Origin: Ixodes scapularis
Taxonomy: Eukaryota; Arthropoda; Arachnida; Ixodida; Ixodidae
Direction of reading: 5' to 3'
Length of the DNA: 64,000 nucleotides
Assembly (NCBI RefSeq): GCF_016920785.2
Contig: NW_024609880.1
Location: 47,454,296 to 47,518,295 of the forward strand
Part shown: positions 12,400-23,078 of the stretch, piece after piece
How positions within the stretch are numbered: the first letter of the stretch is position 1
How the letters are laid out: each line of letters starts with the position of its first letter
Notes under the pieces: generated by a model
Database searches by the model: none
What the model was told of the DNA's origin: nothing
The model's input: the letters and a program-made list of their open reading frames with translations, nothing else
Translations under genes and position numbers: made by a program

Positions 12400-12805
12400 T
12401 TACCCACTATCCTACAATCATAGCTCGGCGCTCTGACATCACAACAACCCCATGCAAAAGAAGTCGGCGAACTTGCGCTCCTCATTGCATCGGAACGGAC
12501 GTCACCGGTTGGGTGGCGCCTGCGGCGTCTGCGTTCCACGGAAATGTGCAGTGTGTTGTGTGTTATACATATCTCCTGCGGATAAGACAGTGCGGAGCGC
12601 AAGTTCGTCTGCTTTTTGCACAGGGGTTGCGATGATGTCAGAACACCGAGCTCTTATTGGCTGATTGAAAACAAAATAGTGGATAGACTTCAAGGCATCT
12701 AGCATTGAGATCCACCCACTATCCTTCTAATCAAAGCCAATGAGAACTCGGCGTCGTTCGGACGTCACCGCAACTCCTGCGAAGAGGAAGACGACTTGCC
12801 CTCCG
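12400..12805. repeat. Repeat family 2, inverted-forward-inverted cluster
   Basis: Three copies in alternating orientation (12400-12500 minus, 12590-12685 plus, 12707-12805 minus), each with the GTTCGTCTGC, GATGTCAGAAC and GATAGTGG motifs or their complements. Preceded by long G and C runs (12168-12382). Confidence 0.5.
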
Positions 12806-13683
12806 CATACCCCGCTTGACACCTTGAATTCTCCAAATTGGCCAACGACCATGCAGTACCTACGATAGGGTGTAATCACACCCCGACAGGTGTGTTTACA
12901 GCGTTTCAAAAAGTGGTTCCTCGAGGTCGGTCTGATGACATCATTGAAGCATCATGCTGTCGCCGGTCGCGATCCTGCCGGTGTTGCAGCAACGGTTGGT
13001 AGAAGTGGCTGACGCCTGTCTTGCTGGGCGGCGGAGAAAAGCTCACCGCAGAATAGCTCACCGAAGAAAAACTAATCGCAAAACTGGAGGATGCGGAGAA
13101 AAGCACACCGGCCCTTGAGTGGAGGCGGAGAAAAGCTCACCGAATATTTAATTTTTCCTTAGCTTAGCGAATTGTGCGTTACTCGTGGCAATTTGACACA
13201 GTTAGAATTCGTCATCTCATTAAAAATAATTGTCCCCTTCCTTCTAATATTCTTGAAGCTTATTGGATATATTTACTAATTCCTCAAAAATTAGTAATCA
13301 CCCATCCTGTCTATAAATCACGCCGCAAGTATAAAATCAAAACAGCTTGACAGTGCGCCGTTGGCAGCTCTGTCATATAAAAATCTTTGTTTTCGCAAGC
13401 TAATATTGTCACGAATTCATGAGGCGATCATAACTGAAGAAACTGAACGTTTAGTGGGGCGAACTTGTGCCCAAAACGAAAAGGAAACAGAGCGTCGCGG
13501 GCGTCGATGGCGGCGCCAACAGCAGGATCTGTGGCGGTAACTCCGCTCGCCATGCGGGGGCACTTTCGGGAACATTCGGAATAGAACTTATTTCGGCGCG
13601 TAGAACATTCCGAACTCGATGAGACGAGAAAGTTCTCGGACTTAGGAGAACGCCAAGTTGAAAGAATAAATAAAAAGGCTGGA

Positions 13684-13746
13684 ATCGAACCTAGACCTGC
13701 CGCCTGACAGTCAAGCGCGCTAACCATTCGGCCACGTGCACGCGCT
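13684..13746 (-). repeat. tRNA-derived SINE-like segment
   Basis: Minus strand reads TGGCCGAATGGTTAGCGCGC (box A-like), an Asp-like anticodon loop CTGTCAG, and GGTTCGATTCC (box B), followed by a TTTTT terminator. The stems are degenerate, so a tRNA-derived repeat or pseudo-tRNA is more likely than a working tRNA gene. Confidence 0.45.
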
Positions 13747-13803
13747 CGCTCGGCGACGCGCGTGGCAATATGAATATGGGAACCGGTTTAAAGCTCCGAA
13801 GAT

Positions 13804-14643
13804 TAGGGTGACCACCCGTCCCGCGACTCGCGGGACTGTCCCGCTTTGAGGGCTCGTGTCCTGCGTCCCGCAAGAAATTCTCAAATCTTCAAAATGTCCC
13901 GCATTTCATACTGTCATAAAATTCACTCTGCAACTGATGGCGCTGCCGAACAACGGGGCACGGGGAAGCGCGGATGTCGCTGGTGATCGTGTGAATCGCA
14001 ATGCAACACCATTTCCTATCCAAGCATTGTGGGAAGCAACCAACGAGGTAGGAAGCAACCGTCGTTCTTGCAGGATAACCGACGCGCATGCTCCGTTGTG
14101 CCTCTCCCCTTGGCAAAATATTCTAAGAAAAATTGCTCAGCAAAAGTTTCAATATAAAATAGTGTAATTATTTTTAATTCACTGTCCCAATGCAAAAGGG
14201 TTGCTGTGGATTTTTTGTTTTAGTGAAGGCAGCCATACAAAGCAAAACGCCTACAACTCGCAACGGTCAAAAACAAATATAATGTTAAAAATTTGGGCAG
14301 GACAATAATGATAAAAGTAAGCGTTGACAGGAAACAATAACCCGAAAAAGATTTGCTGCTTCTTATTTCCATTTGATGCATTGAGTTCTGTTACAGTCGA
14401 TTTTTATATTTTCAACTTCGACACATTAATAACACATTTGGCATGAAAGGTATATCACTGGGAGTGAAAATTAATTGAGCGTAATTGCCGCAATACAATT
14501 AGCAGGTGTATAAACAGCACAGGATAATAAATGTGTTAACAGAGCCTGGCTTCGTGGTGCGTTGTTAATAAATCCCCCCCCCCCCCCCCCCCCCCCCCCC
14601 CTTTGGGGTCCCGCTTTTCGCTAGCAGGAAGGTGGTCACCCTA
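13804..14643. mobile_element. hAT-type non-autonomous element, 8-bp TSD
   Basis: Ends TAGGGTGACCACC...GGTGGTCACCCTA with the perfect 8-bp duplication CCGAAGAT at 13796-13803 and 14644-14651. 840 bp with no transposase; a long C run at 14574-14601. Nested in the 13027-15484 element. Confidence 0.82.
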
Positions 14644-16118
14644 CCGAAGATTGTGTGGTGCGTGATATATGAGGAGGTGTTTGTTGGTGTAATCAGTGTC
14701 TACAAGGCTGTTTTTTTCTTAACTAATAAACTTTGCTGCGTGAACAGCTTCGTCGTCTCGTGTTTGCAGTCTCAACTCCGTCCTCGTCATTTGAGCAGTT
14801 TTCATCATATATAACGTTTACCAACTTGCTCAATTCGCTCTTAAAGAAGGCTAGTTCTTATATAGGCCACGAGTAAGAACGGTGACAGTGTGCAGCTCTG
14901 AAGGTCGTGGGTAGTTCGCCGTAGAAGGGCACTATCACACAAAGGCAACGTGGGGAAAAACCAGCACGAACGGCTAGAAAACAGGCTTGTCCGTAGAAGA
15001 GAGAAATCTCGATATCCTACTGACCGTTTTATCTTGGTTTCAAAGGTCAACAAAAGCTTCAAAGAGAATTTCAGGCACCGCGTTGTAGCGCATGCACTTT
15101 CGGATTTCGGGCATTTACAGTTTTGCTTTTTAGGTTTTAGGTAGACATCATTAAGTTTTCAAACTTTTTTCCTGTTTTTCAGGTCCATAAAGTTTTCAGT
15201 TAGGTTTTTATTGCCTAGAGAGTAAACCACAGAAAACACTCGAACGCAATTATTTATTTTGAAGCAATATACCCAATAAACTTCACCATTATTAAAGAAA
15301 TACTTTTTTTTTCTTACAAAATTGACGAATTTGATTATCATAAATTGATGCATGTTACCATGATCTGACAGCCTCCATATAAACAGAAGAAAACAAAATC
15401 GGCGAGCTTTTCTCCGCATCGACCGGTTTTGCGATGAGCTTTTCTCCTGTAAGCTTTTCTCCGGTGAGCTTTTCTCCGGGATTCGTCTTGCTGCAGGTCG
15501 CTCTTCAGCTTGGCAATATACACGCGTAAGCTTCAGCAGCCAAAATTGTGATACTGCAGCGGCGACAGCCGCGTTAGCTCGTACTTTTTTACCTGTACTT
15601 CTAGCAACAACCGTCAGGATCGCGACATCCGACAGCTTGACACTCCGGCTTCTGCGACGTCATTTGTTGCCCGATTCGGGACTACTTTTGATGTATTGGC
15701 GGCGTATATATAACGCTAAACATAACAGCCGGAGACGCCTTTCAGGAACTGTACATTAACGTTGAGAGGAGGTTCATGACGTCAAGGTATGCTGGGACTA
15801 ACCGACCTGTGGCACGGCGGCCCCAGATGCTTGCCTTTTGTTATACGTAGAGGGTCCTGTCTGCTGCCCTTAGTGTGTGTGCTGTGTATTTTCGATTACG
15901 CTACCACATATTCGCGTGTAAGTAAACTGGTCTTTCCGTCCTGCTTCTTGGTCTCCCGCCTCCACTCCGAACAACTAGACCACGGCAAAGGGGGAATGAG
16001 CTTCAGCCCAAACCTTGCAGAGACTTTCGGACGGACGACACCAAATCCCACCTCGAACAGTCGCTGTGCCCGTCCTGAAGGTCACGCGACACTCGCACGA
16101 CATTGGGCTGGCTTCCCT

Positions 16119-16222
16119 AGAGTTCCTGTATAGCTACCTACGGTAGCTATACAGGAACTCCTGTATAGCTACCGTAGGAGTTCCTGTATAGGCTCCCGTA
16201 GGGAGCCTATACAGGAACTCTA
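16119..16222. mobile_element. 104-bp palindromic element forming two hairpins
   Basis: GAGTTCCTGTATAGCTACC(TAC)GGTAGCTATACAGGAACTC is followed, after a partial third unit, by GAGTTCCTGTATAGGCTCCC(GTA) and its exact mirror. The 9-bp repeat GGCTTCCCT flanks it (16110-16118 and 16223-16231). A related sequence at 47356-47420 lacks the insert. Confidence 0.7.
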
Positions 16223-16739
16223 GGCTTCCCTCGCGCATAGCGCCCTCTACACTAAAAAAAAAAAAAAGAATGTTTTATTTTTGTTTGGTTTAGGGTGTAA
16301 TTAAAACAAATTAAAAAGCAAAAAAAAAAAAAGTTATGAAAAGCTGTTAGGCATTGTTGTTAAAAAAAAAAAAAAAATCCTTGCTTGCATTTTTATATGT
16401 GACCGTCGGCATACATCTCGAGGTATCGGGTGGTTTGATTTTTCCAGTGTCTGGTATCGCGAATGACTTGCCCAGCGCGCCAAGCATAACGAGGCCGTCA
16501 CCGGTTCTGAATGCGAGGAATGCAACGCTCCGATTACCGTTTCAGCGGTAGATAGACCACACCGCCGTCCCCAGTGCACAGCGCCTGGAGAGGGGGGTGG
16601 TCCCGCTGTCTGGTCTCCCGGCGCGTGCAAAGCAGCGCCGAGAGGGCCGCGTGAAGCGGTTACGTCGCGACGAACCGTCGCGGGCGCTACGAGCCACGAC
16701 GGCAACCAATCCAGCGCCGTGAACGCATCACGTCACGTG

Positions 16740-16890
16740 CCCGCCGGACCAATCAGCCGTCTCACTTTCATTAGCTGACCCGGCTCTCTGCCCGTGGGTA
16801 TGGGCGGGTTCGTGGTCACGTGGCGAAAGAGAGACGTACGACTGGACCAACGAGGACGTAGCTTCCACCGCACTGTCAGCTTAGAGGGGA
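16740..16890 (-). repeat. GC-rich repeat family 4, copy 1
   Basis: The minus strand reads GTGCGGTGGAAGCTACGTCC, ACCACGAACCCGCCCATACC, CGGCTGATTGGTCCGGC. It corresponds to 63860-64000 on the plus strand and in part to 46672-46735. CACGTG and ATTGG boxes give it a promoter-like look. Confidence 0.5.
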
Positions 16891-17160
16891 ACGGGGTATA
16901 GCGGGCGGTAGAGCCGTTTGGAAGGCCGGGTCAACGATTCCCGCTGGAATCTAGCTTTGTTGGTCGCAGGAAGATTTCTCCGGAGTTTGGATCGGCTTGG
17001 CTAGGTTGGCCCGGACGGCCCATAAAAGCCCGCGTAATGGTTGGGGAGCACGGCCCGGAGGAAGCCGAGCAAGGAACACTTCCTTGACCGGGGTCGCGTA
17101 GCGAATCACACCGCGCTCTCTTTCCACAACAGTTCGGCTCGTCTTCTTTCCTCGTACTTT

Positions 17161-17209
17161 CGGATGGACGGATGGATGAATGAATGGATGGATGGATGGA
17201 TGGATGGGT
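17161..17209 (+). repeat. (GGAT)n microsatellite
   Basis: GGATGGATGAATGAATGGAT-type tetranucleotide run, about a dozen units. Confidence 0.9.
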
Positions 17210-17849
17210 CACAAGGAAAAGGAAACATGGCGTTTGCACCTACATTGTGCCAGTGACAACCCTGACAAAATATGCTGAATGGACCGGAGGTTTATCCATC
17301 AGTGATTTACCCCCCTCTCCCCCTAAAACAGATCCCTAGGCTTAGTCCAACGCACACCAGGAATTCCCATACAAAGTAGTCGTGTGCGAAAAGTAGATTG
17401 TGAGTTCGAAGCGAATTCGAAGCGAATGGCGGTTTTGGCCGAATATTTTCGTTCGAATCGGATATCGAATCGTTTCTCCGTGTCTTTCACTACTGTTGCA
17501 CCATGCATGTTTGAACGAAAACAATGCTAAACTCGTAAGGGTTGTTCCCAAGCTTCCACTTATTCATTTATAAGCTAATTTTGATCTCATATTTATAAAC
17601 TGTGACCTCATAAAGTTCCGTCTTGGGAGGGCAAGTAAACTACTGATTTGACATCAAATTAAACCTATAGAGATGCCCAGCTATACCAAAACGATTGGAT
17701 TTACAAATTCTTGCTTATGAAAATATTCTTTCTTAAATATCAAATTTAAAAAAAAAAAAAAACACACACACACAAATAATGAACGCAGGTTGTCAGGGCA
17801 TCTCTGCCTAACAGACATATACTCTTGCGTAATAGCCACAGCTTAGTTT

Positions 17850-19176
17850 TGAGCATTTTTCTGTAATGCAGATATCAAAATTTACAAAGTTTGCGTTTCT
17901 TTTTAAATACATCAGGCGCGCGCGCGAGCCATCCCGCTTGAAAAGTGGGATTTTCTTCCAAGCACGCGATTGCGATATACATAGTTACTATGGTATTCGT
18001 GGACAGGTTTTATTACTTTTGAAATCCTATTTATCAAACCGAAAACAGGCTGTTCAGATAAACAACATGTGTTCTAAGGCTCTATTCGTGACTTGTGGTG
18101 TACCCCAGGGAAGCATATTACACTGCTATTTTATATTTATCTTAATGATATTGTAAAAATAAACCCTAGTGCCAAATTCATTATCTACGCTCCGGCACTG
18201 ATATCCGTGAATTGGCAGATACATGTAATCACACAATGAAAGCACTGGAGAACTCGTCAAAATCAAAATCCAGGCAGATAAATGAATTAAAAACAAAAGC
18301 AGTAATATTTAGACCAAAAAATAAGCCAATTCCAGTGCATAGAGATATTTTCCTTAATTCCCGTTTAATAGAAATTGTGGAGCGCTTTAAATGTCTCGGT
18401 GTTGTGTTTCTCCGCAAGTGTGTCGTATTTAGTAGGCAAAATAGCTCAGATAACTGGAGTAATAGGTCGTGTTAGATACCTTCTTCACACAAGAATCAAG
18501 TTACTTCTGTATAATTCACTCTTTTATTCTGATTTGAATTACTGTCAACTAGTGTGGGGGACAACCACATTTTCAAACTTACAACGTATTTATTTGCTAC
18601 AAAAAATTTCTTCGACATTTACCACGCTTCCTAAAAAGCGTCATGTGCAAACTTTTTTATCGTTCCCACGTGATACCAGCATACAACCTATATAAATATC
18701 GATTGAGTGTACGATATAAATTGGAAACACAGAGGAATATAAATAGTATACGTAATCTGGCACAACTACAAATAAGAGAATTGAACTATACTACAAGACA
18801 TGGAGAAAATTGGGTAGTACGTACACCTCGTTTAAAGTACAGAAAAGAATGCATGTGTTATACACTTCCGTCATAATTAGACGCTCATCAGCTTATGTAT
18901 TTTGATTTATTCGCCTGTAAGTACAGTGAACTCCGTGAAATGCCTGTAATCGTGGGAGTATGATTTTTGTTTTGTATGCCTATATACCTTTGCGTTTTCG
19001 TTGTCATTATCCTTTTATGCATGTTCATTCTTCCCACCGCAGTGCTGCTTAGTTGCCATTAATACAGGGACTGTGGGCTCGTCGAAGCTGCTAAGCGCAG
19101 CTTTTCTTCCACAGCCCCTCCATCTGTATTTTTACAAGGTGAAAATAAACTCGTTTGATTTGATTTGATTTGATAC
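17850..19176 (+). pseudogene. LINE (CR1/Jockey-type) reverse transcriptase relic
   Basis: RT fragments in order: YYGIRGQVLLLLKSYLSNRK..TCGVPQGSIL (about 17978-18120), KTKAVIFRPKN..IVERFKCLGVVF (18287-18408), LLLYNSLFYSDLNYCQLVWG (18499-18558). The YADD active site is destroyed by frameshifts near 18190 (FIIYA is followed by unrelated codons). The 3' end is a (TTTGA)n tail at 19153-19175, a short-microsatellite tail as in CR1/L2-type LINEs. Inserted in the surrounding hAT relic. Confidence 0.72.
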
Positions 19177-19999
19177 TTTTCCAAGTGTCGATCGCGGCGG
19201 GTTACCCCGTTGAGTGCGCTTCTTACCGAGCGCCAGTGCATTGCGGAGAAGCAACACCCGCTGAAGCCAGAGCCGTATTTGCAGAGAGTTTGGCGTCATT
19301 TTGGCCATTCATTGGGAAGTATGGGAGACAAAATGAGGAGGCGCCATTGGCCGAAAGCGGGCTGGGCGTGTTCCAGGGCGTCTTCACAAATTCGAATGTG
19401 GCCAACCAGGAGCCGTAAATAATACCCTGGCGGTGGCCGCGAGAAACAAAATGAATAAGTGGATCGGAGTTACTCTTGGTGCCTGAAAATATGGTGCACG
19501 TGATGTTTCAATCACGGTCATCCAAAATCATGGTGGAAGAGCGCGACTAGCGGAGCGATCAACATATTCCGTCAGCCAGGCGCCGGGGGCCGGGAATCTG
19601 CCGTCCGCGCGGTCACCCCTATCCGAGCAAAACAGAGTTCGAGCGGCGCATTCGTTTTTTACATATTTCTGCATGATTATGATCGAAACATCACGTTCAC
19701 CATATTTTCAACCATGAAGGGTCACTACATTTAACTTTTACGCGCTTATTAAAAGCCTTAAAACCATATACCTATGATTAAAACTGTTTCTCGCTACCAT
19801 TGCTAGGGGATTCTTTTCGGCTTCTAGTTGGCCAAGAGAGCATGCCAATCCCTCTTTCTGCGTCTGGTGCAAGCCCTGCCCGCGCCTCCCATTGACCAAA
19901 CTCGCTACTCCGCGAGTGGTGCTTCTCCGCAGTGCACCGGTGCTGAAGCGCACTCAACGGGGTAACCTGTCGCGATCAGCACTTCGAAAAATACGAATA

Positions 20000-20100
20000 T
20001 CGCAGTTCATTTTATAATATGATATGATATGATATGATACATTATATATTTATTTTAGCACAGGAGAGCCGCGGCACCGCAGAAAGGCCAATCGCCAATA
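20000..20100 (-). repeat. Possible truncated retroelement end with (ATATC)n tail
   Basis: GATAT repeats (20020-20039) next to GAGCCGCGGCACCGCAGAAAGGC. The same GC-rich motif recurs at 20358-20385, suggesting two 5'-truncated insertions of one family. Confidence 0.35.
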
Positions 20101-20160
20101 CTCTTGAAGCGGATATCGAATAGTGAAATATTCGAAATTACGAATTTTCGTACAACACTA

Positions 20161-21320
20161 CAAATTACACACACCCATGGTATACAATTTCCCTCCCCCA
20201 AAGAGCCCCTAAAATTATTTACGCCCCCTCCCCCCCCCCCCCCCCCCCCCTCCACGTTATTTAAACATGCCAGCACACAGAATGCATACTCTGACGGCCT
20301 ACACCCGTCGCTGCACCCAGAGTTTTAGTCTTTAGTCTTTATTTATTTGGCTCTGCAGAGCCGCGGCACCGCGGAAAGGCAGCAGCCCGTACCATGGAGG
20401 CCCGCGGTGCCGCGTCTAGTGAACATGATAATGTGATGAGTATATACATGCATGATGATGACGACGTGGATTGTTAATATTGGAGAGGATGGCAGTCCGA
20501 TTCGCAGAAGTTCAGATTTCGTGGAGGCGGGTTGGGTGGGTCAGCGGGTGAGCCATGGGGATCTGGCACGCCGTCCGATCGGTGCAGGAAGGCGCCCCAT
20601 GAACATGATGGCGCTGTTGCTCACTGAGGTCCGCTGGGGTCGAAGCATCAGGCTCCAAGGAGGTGGCCCAGTCAGTGTAGAAGCTGCCGCTTCCAAGGAA
20701 CCGAGGCCTAAGACTCAGATTGAGGCACCGCCGTCGCCCGGTGTGTCATCCTCTCAACCTGTGACTCTGTGACTCTAACTACACCCTTTCACTACACGTA
20801 CCACGTAACATAGATATTTTTATTCTTTTCAAGTTGGGTAGAGGAAAAGGTGCCGTGGTGCACTGCGGGGAAACAACAACATAGTATACACGCCTGCTTG
20901 GAATCGCTTTAGCAAGGATTGTTCGCACGACTGCGTCAAATAATTTCATTTGTACCAATCTTTTTTACTAATATATAGAGTTAATTAGCATAAAAGGTAT
21001 GTTTTATGTGAAATATTGGTGGGGAAAAAGAACGCGTTTGTAACCTTACTACTTGCAGAGGTGGCCAACGGCGGGATTATAAGCATATAAGCGGTTTCAT
21101 TTGGATCCAGACCGTGGGGCACATTAGTATATGTTATTCTTTCCGAAGTTTTAAAAGGTTACGGACCAGTGTATACTGCACAGAAAAAAAAAAAATAATG
21201 CTTAATATTTGGAAAACTTTACACATATTTTTGAAAGAAAGAAATTTACAAATGAGCGGGGGGTCAGGATTTGTGTTCCACGATATCGGTGACATATTTT
21301 CAATGCTTTTAGTGTAATTT
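20161..21320. other. No gene recognised
   Basis: Holds a 20-28-base C run (20223-20250), the second copy of the GAGCCGCGGCACCGCGGAAA motif (20358), and otherwise nothing I can name. The 106-codon ORF at 20452-20772 has no recognisable product. Confidence 0.4.
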
Positions 21321-21363
21321 ATTTATTTATTTATTTATTTATTCATTCATTCATTTATTCATT
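21321..21363 (+). repeat. (TTTA)n/(TTCA)n microsatellite
   Basis: TTTATTTATT... changing to ATTCATTCATTC, tetranucleotide run. Confidence 0.9.
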
Positions 21364-21449
21364 TTCATACTTTCAATGCCTGGAGGCTCTACAAAGATGA
21401 GTGGATGGCACAGTGGATGGTACAACGTGACCGTCTTTTTTCCCGGAGT

Positions 21450-21860
21450 CATGCGGTTTAGAGGAGCTCGTTTTAGCGAACGCCGTTTTACCGACCCCAG
21501 TTTATCGAATCCCTTTGTAGAGAACCCAGTTTAGAGAAAATGGCGATGAGCTTCCTTTTAGCGAATTCGGCCGCCGCGAAGCGGCGTGTACGGGTAAATC
21601 AGGTGAGTTAACAATTTTGTAATCAGCCGCCGTAGACTGCCGCCGCGAAGCGGCGGAAGCGCAGCAGGGGGCTTGGGTTAACACGCGCACCAGTGATGCA
21701 CGCGCGAAGTAGGAAAGCCGTTTTTAAATATTGTTCCCTTTTCGATAAACGGCGTTTCTCTAAACTGAGTCTCTTCTTTCTCTAAACCGTGCTTCGATAA
21801 AACGAGCCCGTTCTCTAAAACGTGCTTCGATGAAATGGCATTCGATCAACCGTAGTAAAC
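21450..21860. repeat. Mirrored array of TTTAGNGAA-type motifs
   Basis: The left half repeats GTTTTAGCGAA, GTTTATCGAA, GTTTAGAGAA on the plus strand. The right half repeats the complements TTCGATAAAAC and TTCTCTAAAC. The centre has two CCGCCGCGAAGCGGCG palindromes (21572 and 21640). Probably a non-autonomous DNA element with subterminal repeats. Confidence 0.5.
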
Positions 21861-22092
21861 CCCTTTTTTTCACTGTTTTTCAAACTAAAAAAAGGAAAAA
21901 AGAACATACTTTGTGGAGGCAAGGTCACCATGTCACCGAGGATAATTCCTAACGTACCCTAGGTAATTTTATGTTTATGCAGCTTTTTGAAGATGCACTA
22001 TAAACAAAAAAAATACTCGGTCCAAGTTTCAAAGAAATTTAGATCATATATGCTCATTTTATGGTTAGACAGTTTCTAGTTTAAAGCCTGCA

Positions 22093-22480
22093 AAATGTTA
22101 AAAGCGTGAACGGGGACAGTGAAGAAACAAGGACGACAGGGCAGGCGCTTCTCTCTCAACTGGTTTTTATTATCACTGTCGTCACGGACACATTGCCCAA
22201 ACCACATCGCACTCAATCGCCAAAATCAAAGGCAACAGACGAAACGGGGAGCGGAAAAAGAGATTATAGAGGCATTCAACACAAAAAAGAAGGAGAGCAA
22301 TCAGAAAGCAAATCCCTTTCGTTTTGTTTCCAGTTTCTTCGTTATATAAATTTGTCTTCGTCCTTTTCTTTCTTTATCTTTTTATTAAAACGTCAGTTGA
22401 AAGTAGCGCTTGTCCTGTCCTGTCGTCTCCACACTGTGGTCGCCTCCTCCTTTCTCCTTCGTCTTTCGCGCTATTTTATG
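22093..22480. mobile_element. Diverged inverted pair of PLE-like 3' ends
   Basis: The right half (AAAACGTCAGTTGAAAGTAGCGCTTGTCCTG... to CGCGCTATTTTATGACG) resembles the 3' end of the intron-7 PLE (ACAGTTGTAAGTAAGCGCTC... to GCGCTTTTAAACCACCG). The left half carries the same motifs on the other strand (rc of GGGCAGGCGCTTCTCTCTCA and of TTAAAAGCGTGAACGGGGAC). Both 3' ends point outward, as in the large array. No coding sequence is left between them. Confidence 0.5.
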
Positions 22481-22639
22481 ACGAAAGTACGTAGCTGAAT
22501 CATTGATCTGAGATCAGTTGGAGATCAGTGAGCTGAATCATGGTAGTAAAACCCGAGATTCATGAACACGGAAGGGAATGAACACAACACAAAAACAGTA
22601 TTCAACTATGAATTGGGCGGTGGCTTGCGCTACCTAGAG

Positions 22640-22938
22640 TCGTTTAATTTCCGCTAAAATTTTTTGACTTGATGGCATGGTGGCTCCATCTAGTGGGGGT
22701 CCTTCGTAACTAAGCGCACAACAAACAAACCTTGCCGCGTGCGTTTCGTTTGCGTTTTGCCGATAGCCCCGCCGGTGCCGGTGTGGTCGTTCGGCTTCCG
22801 AATGTCTTGCCAGTGTTCGAGAACGCGCGTTGTAACCATTCGAACCTAATCTGACGTGTGCTAACTTTGCGCGGTTTGCGCGTGCATTTCGTATCCGCAG
22901 CAAACGAAGCCTGTAAGCGCCTTCGAACACTCGGGAAA
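22640..22938 (+). promoter_or_regulatory. SNAPC1 promoter and 5' UTR region
   Basis: CpG-rich stretch directly upstream of the SNAPC1 ATG with no TATA box I can see, as expected for a housekeeping promoter. No transcription start can be placed from sequence alone. Confidence 0.35.
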
Positions 22939-23078
22939 ATGTCGCGCGTCAAGAAAGTGATCGCCGGTTTCTACACCGACATGAACATGCTTCTTGGAAA
23001 GTTCATGGCCAAGAACACAGTGCGATACGTCGACTTCGCCGAACAGTGGAGGGAGCACAAGTTCTCTTTGATCTTCTG
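22939..23078 (+). CDS. SNAPC1: SNAPC1 exon 1
   Basis: Starts at the ATG of MSRVKKVIAGFY and ends before the donor GTAAGT at 23079. It is 140 nt long and ends in phase 2; the split Cys codon (TG|T) is completed by exon 2. Intron 1 is 91 bp. Confidence 0.88.

Larger units (their letters stand above)
13027..15484. mobile_element. MULE-like DNA transposon relic with repeat-studded TIRs
   Basis: TIRs of ~80 bp (13031-13114 and 15399-15479, inverted) are built from repeated GGAGAAAAGCTCACCG-type units and share the internal ATCGCAAAAC and GATGCGGAGAAAAGC motifs. The 9-bp direct repeat GTCTTGCTG flanks the element (13018-13026 and 15485-15493). Long TIRs with a 9-bp duplication suit the Mutator superfamily, but no transposase was recognised. 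A hAT element lies inside. Confidence 0.55.
15494..17160. other. Intergenic DNA with CpG-rich blocks
   Basis: Contains the palindromic element and repeat family 4 listed separately. 16880-17120 is CpG-rich with a TATA-like CATAAAAG (17022), but no exon I can defend follows. Confidence 0.4.
17377..20160. mobile_element. hAT-family relic (same family as 41083-41938), split by a LINE
   Basis: The left part (GTGTGCGAAAAGTAGATTGT, GAGTTCGAAGCGAATTCGAA, GGCCGAATATTTTCG) matches the reverse complement of 41850-41938. The right part (19195-20160) carries GGTTACCCCGTTGAGTGCGC-type motifs and GATATCGAATAGTGAAATAT like 41083-41350. No clean target duplication is left. Confidence 0.55.

Noticed and set aside
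12282..12602. Gly/Pro-rich ORFs over the G/C runs
   Set aside because: Translation of homopolymer tracts; no coding signal.
13684..13746. Functional tRNA-Asp gene
   Set aside because: The A and B boxes are good, but the acceptor and T stems do not pair well; listed as a SINE-like repeat instead.
15338..15523. ORF with RRKAHRRKAYRRKAH repeats
   Set aside because: Translation of the repeated TIR units of the 13027-15484 element.
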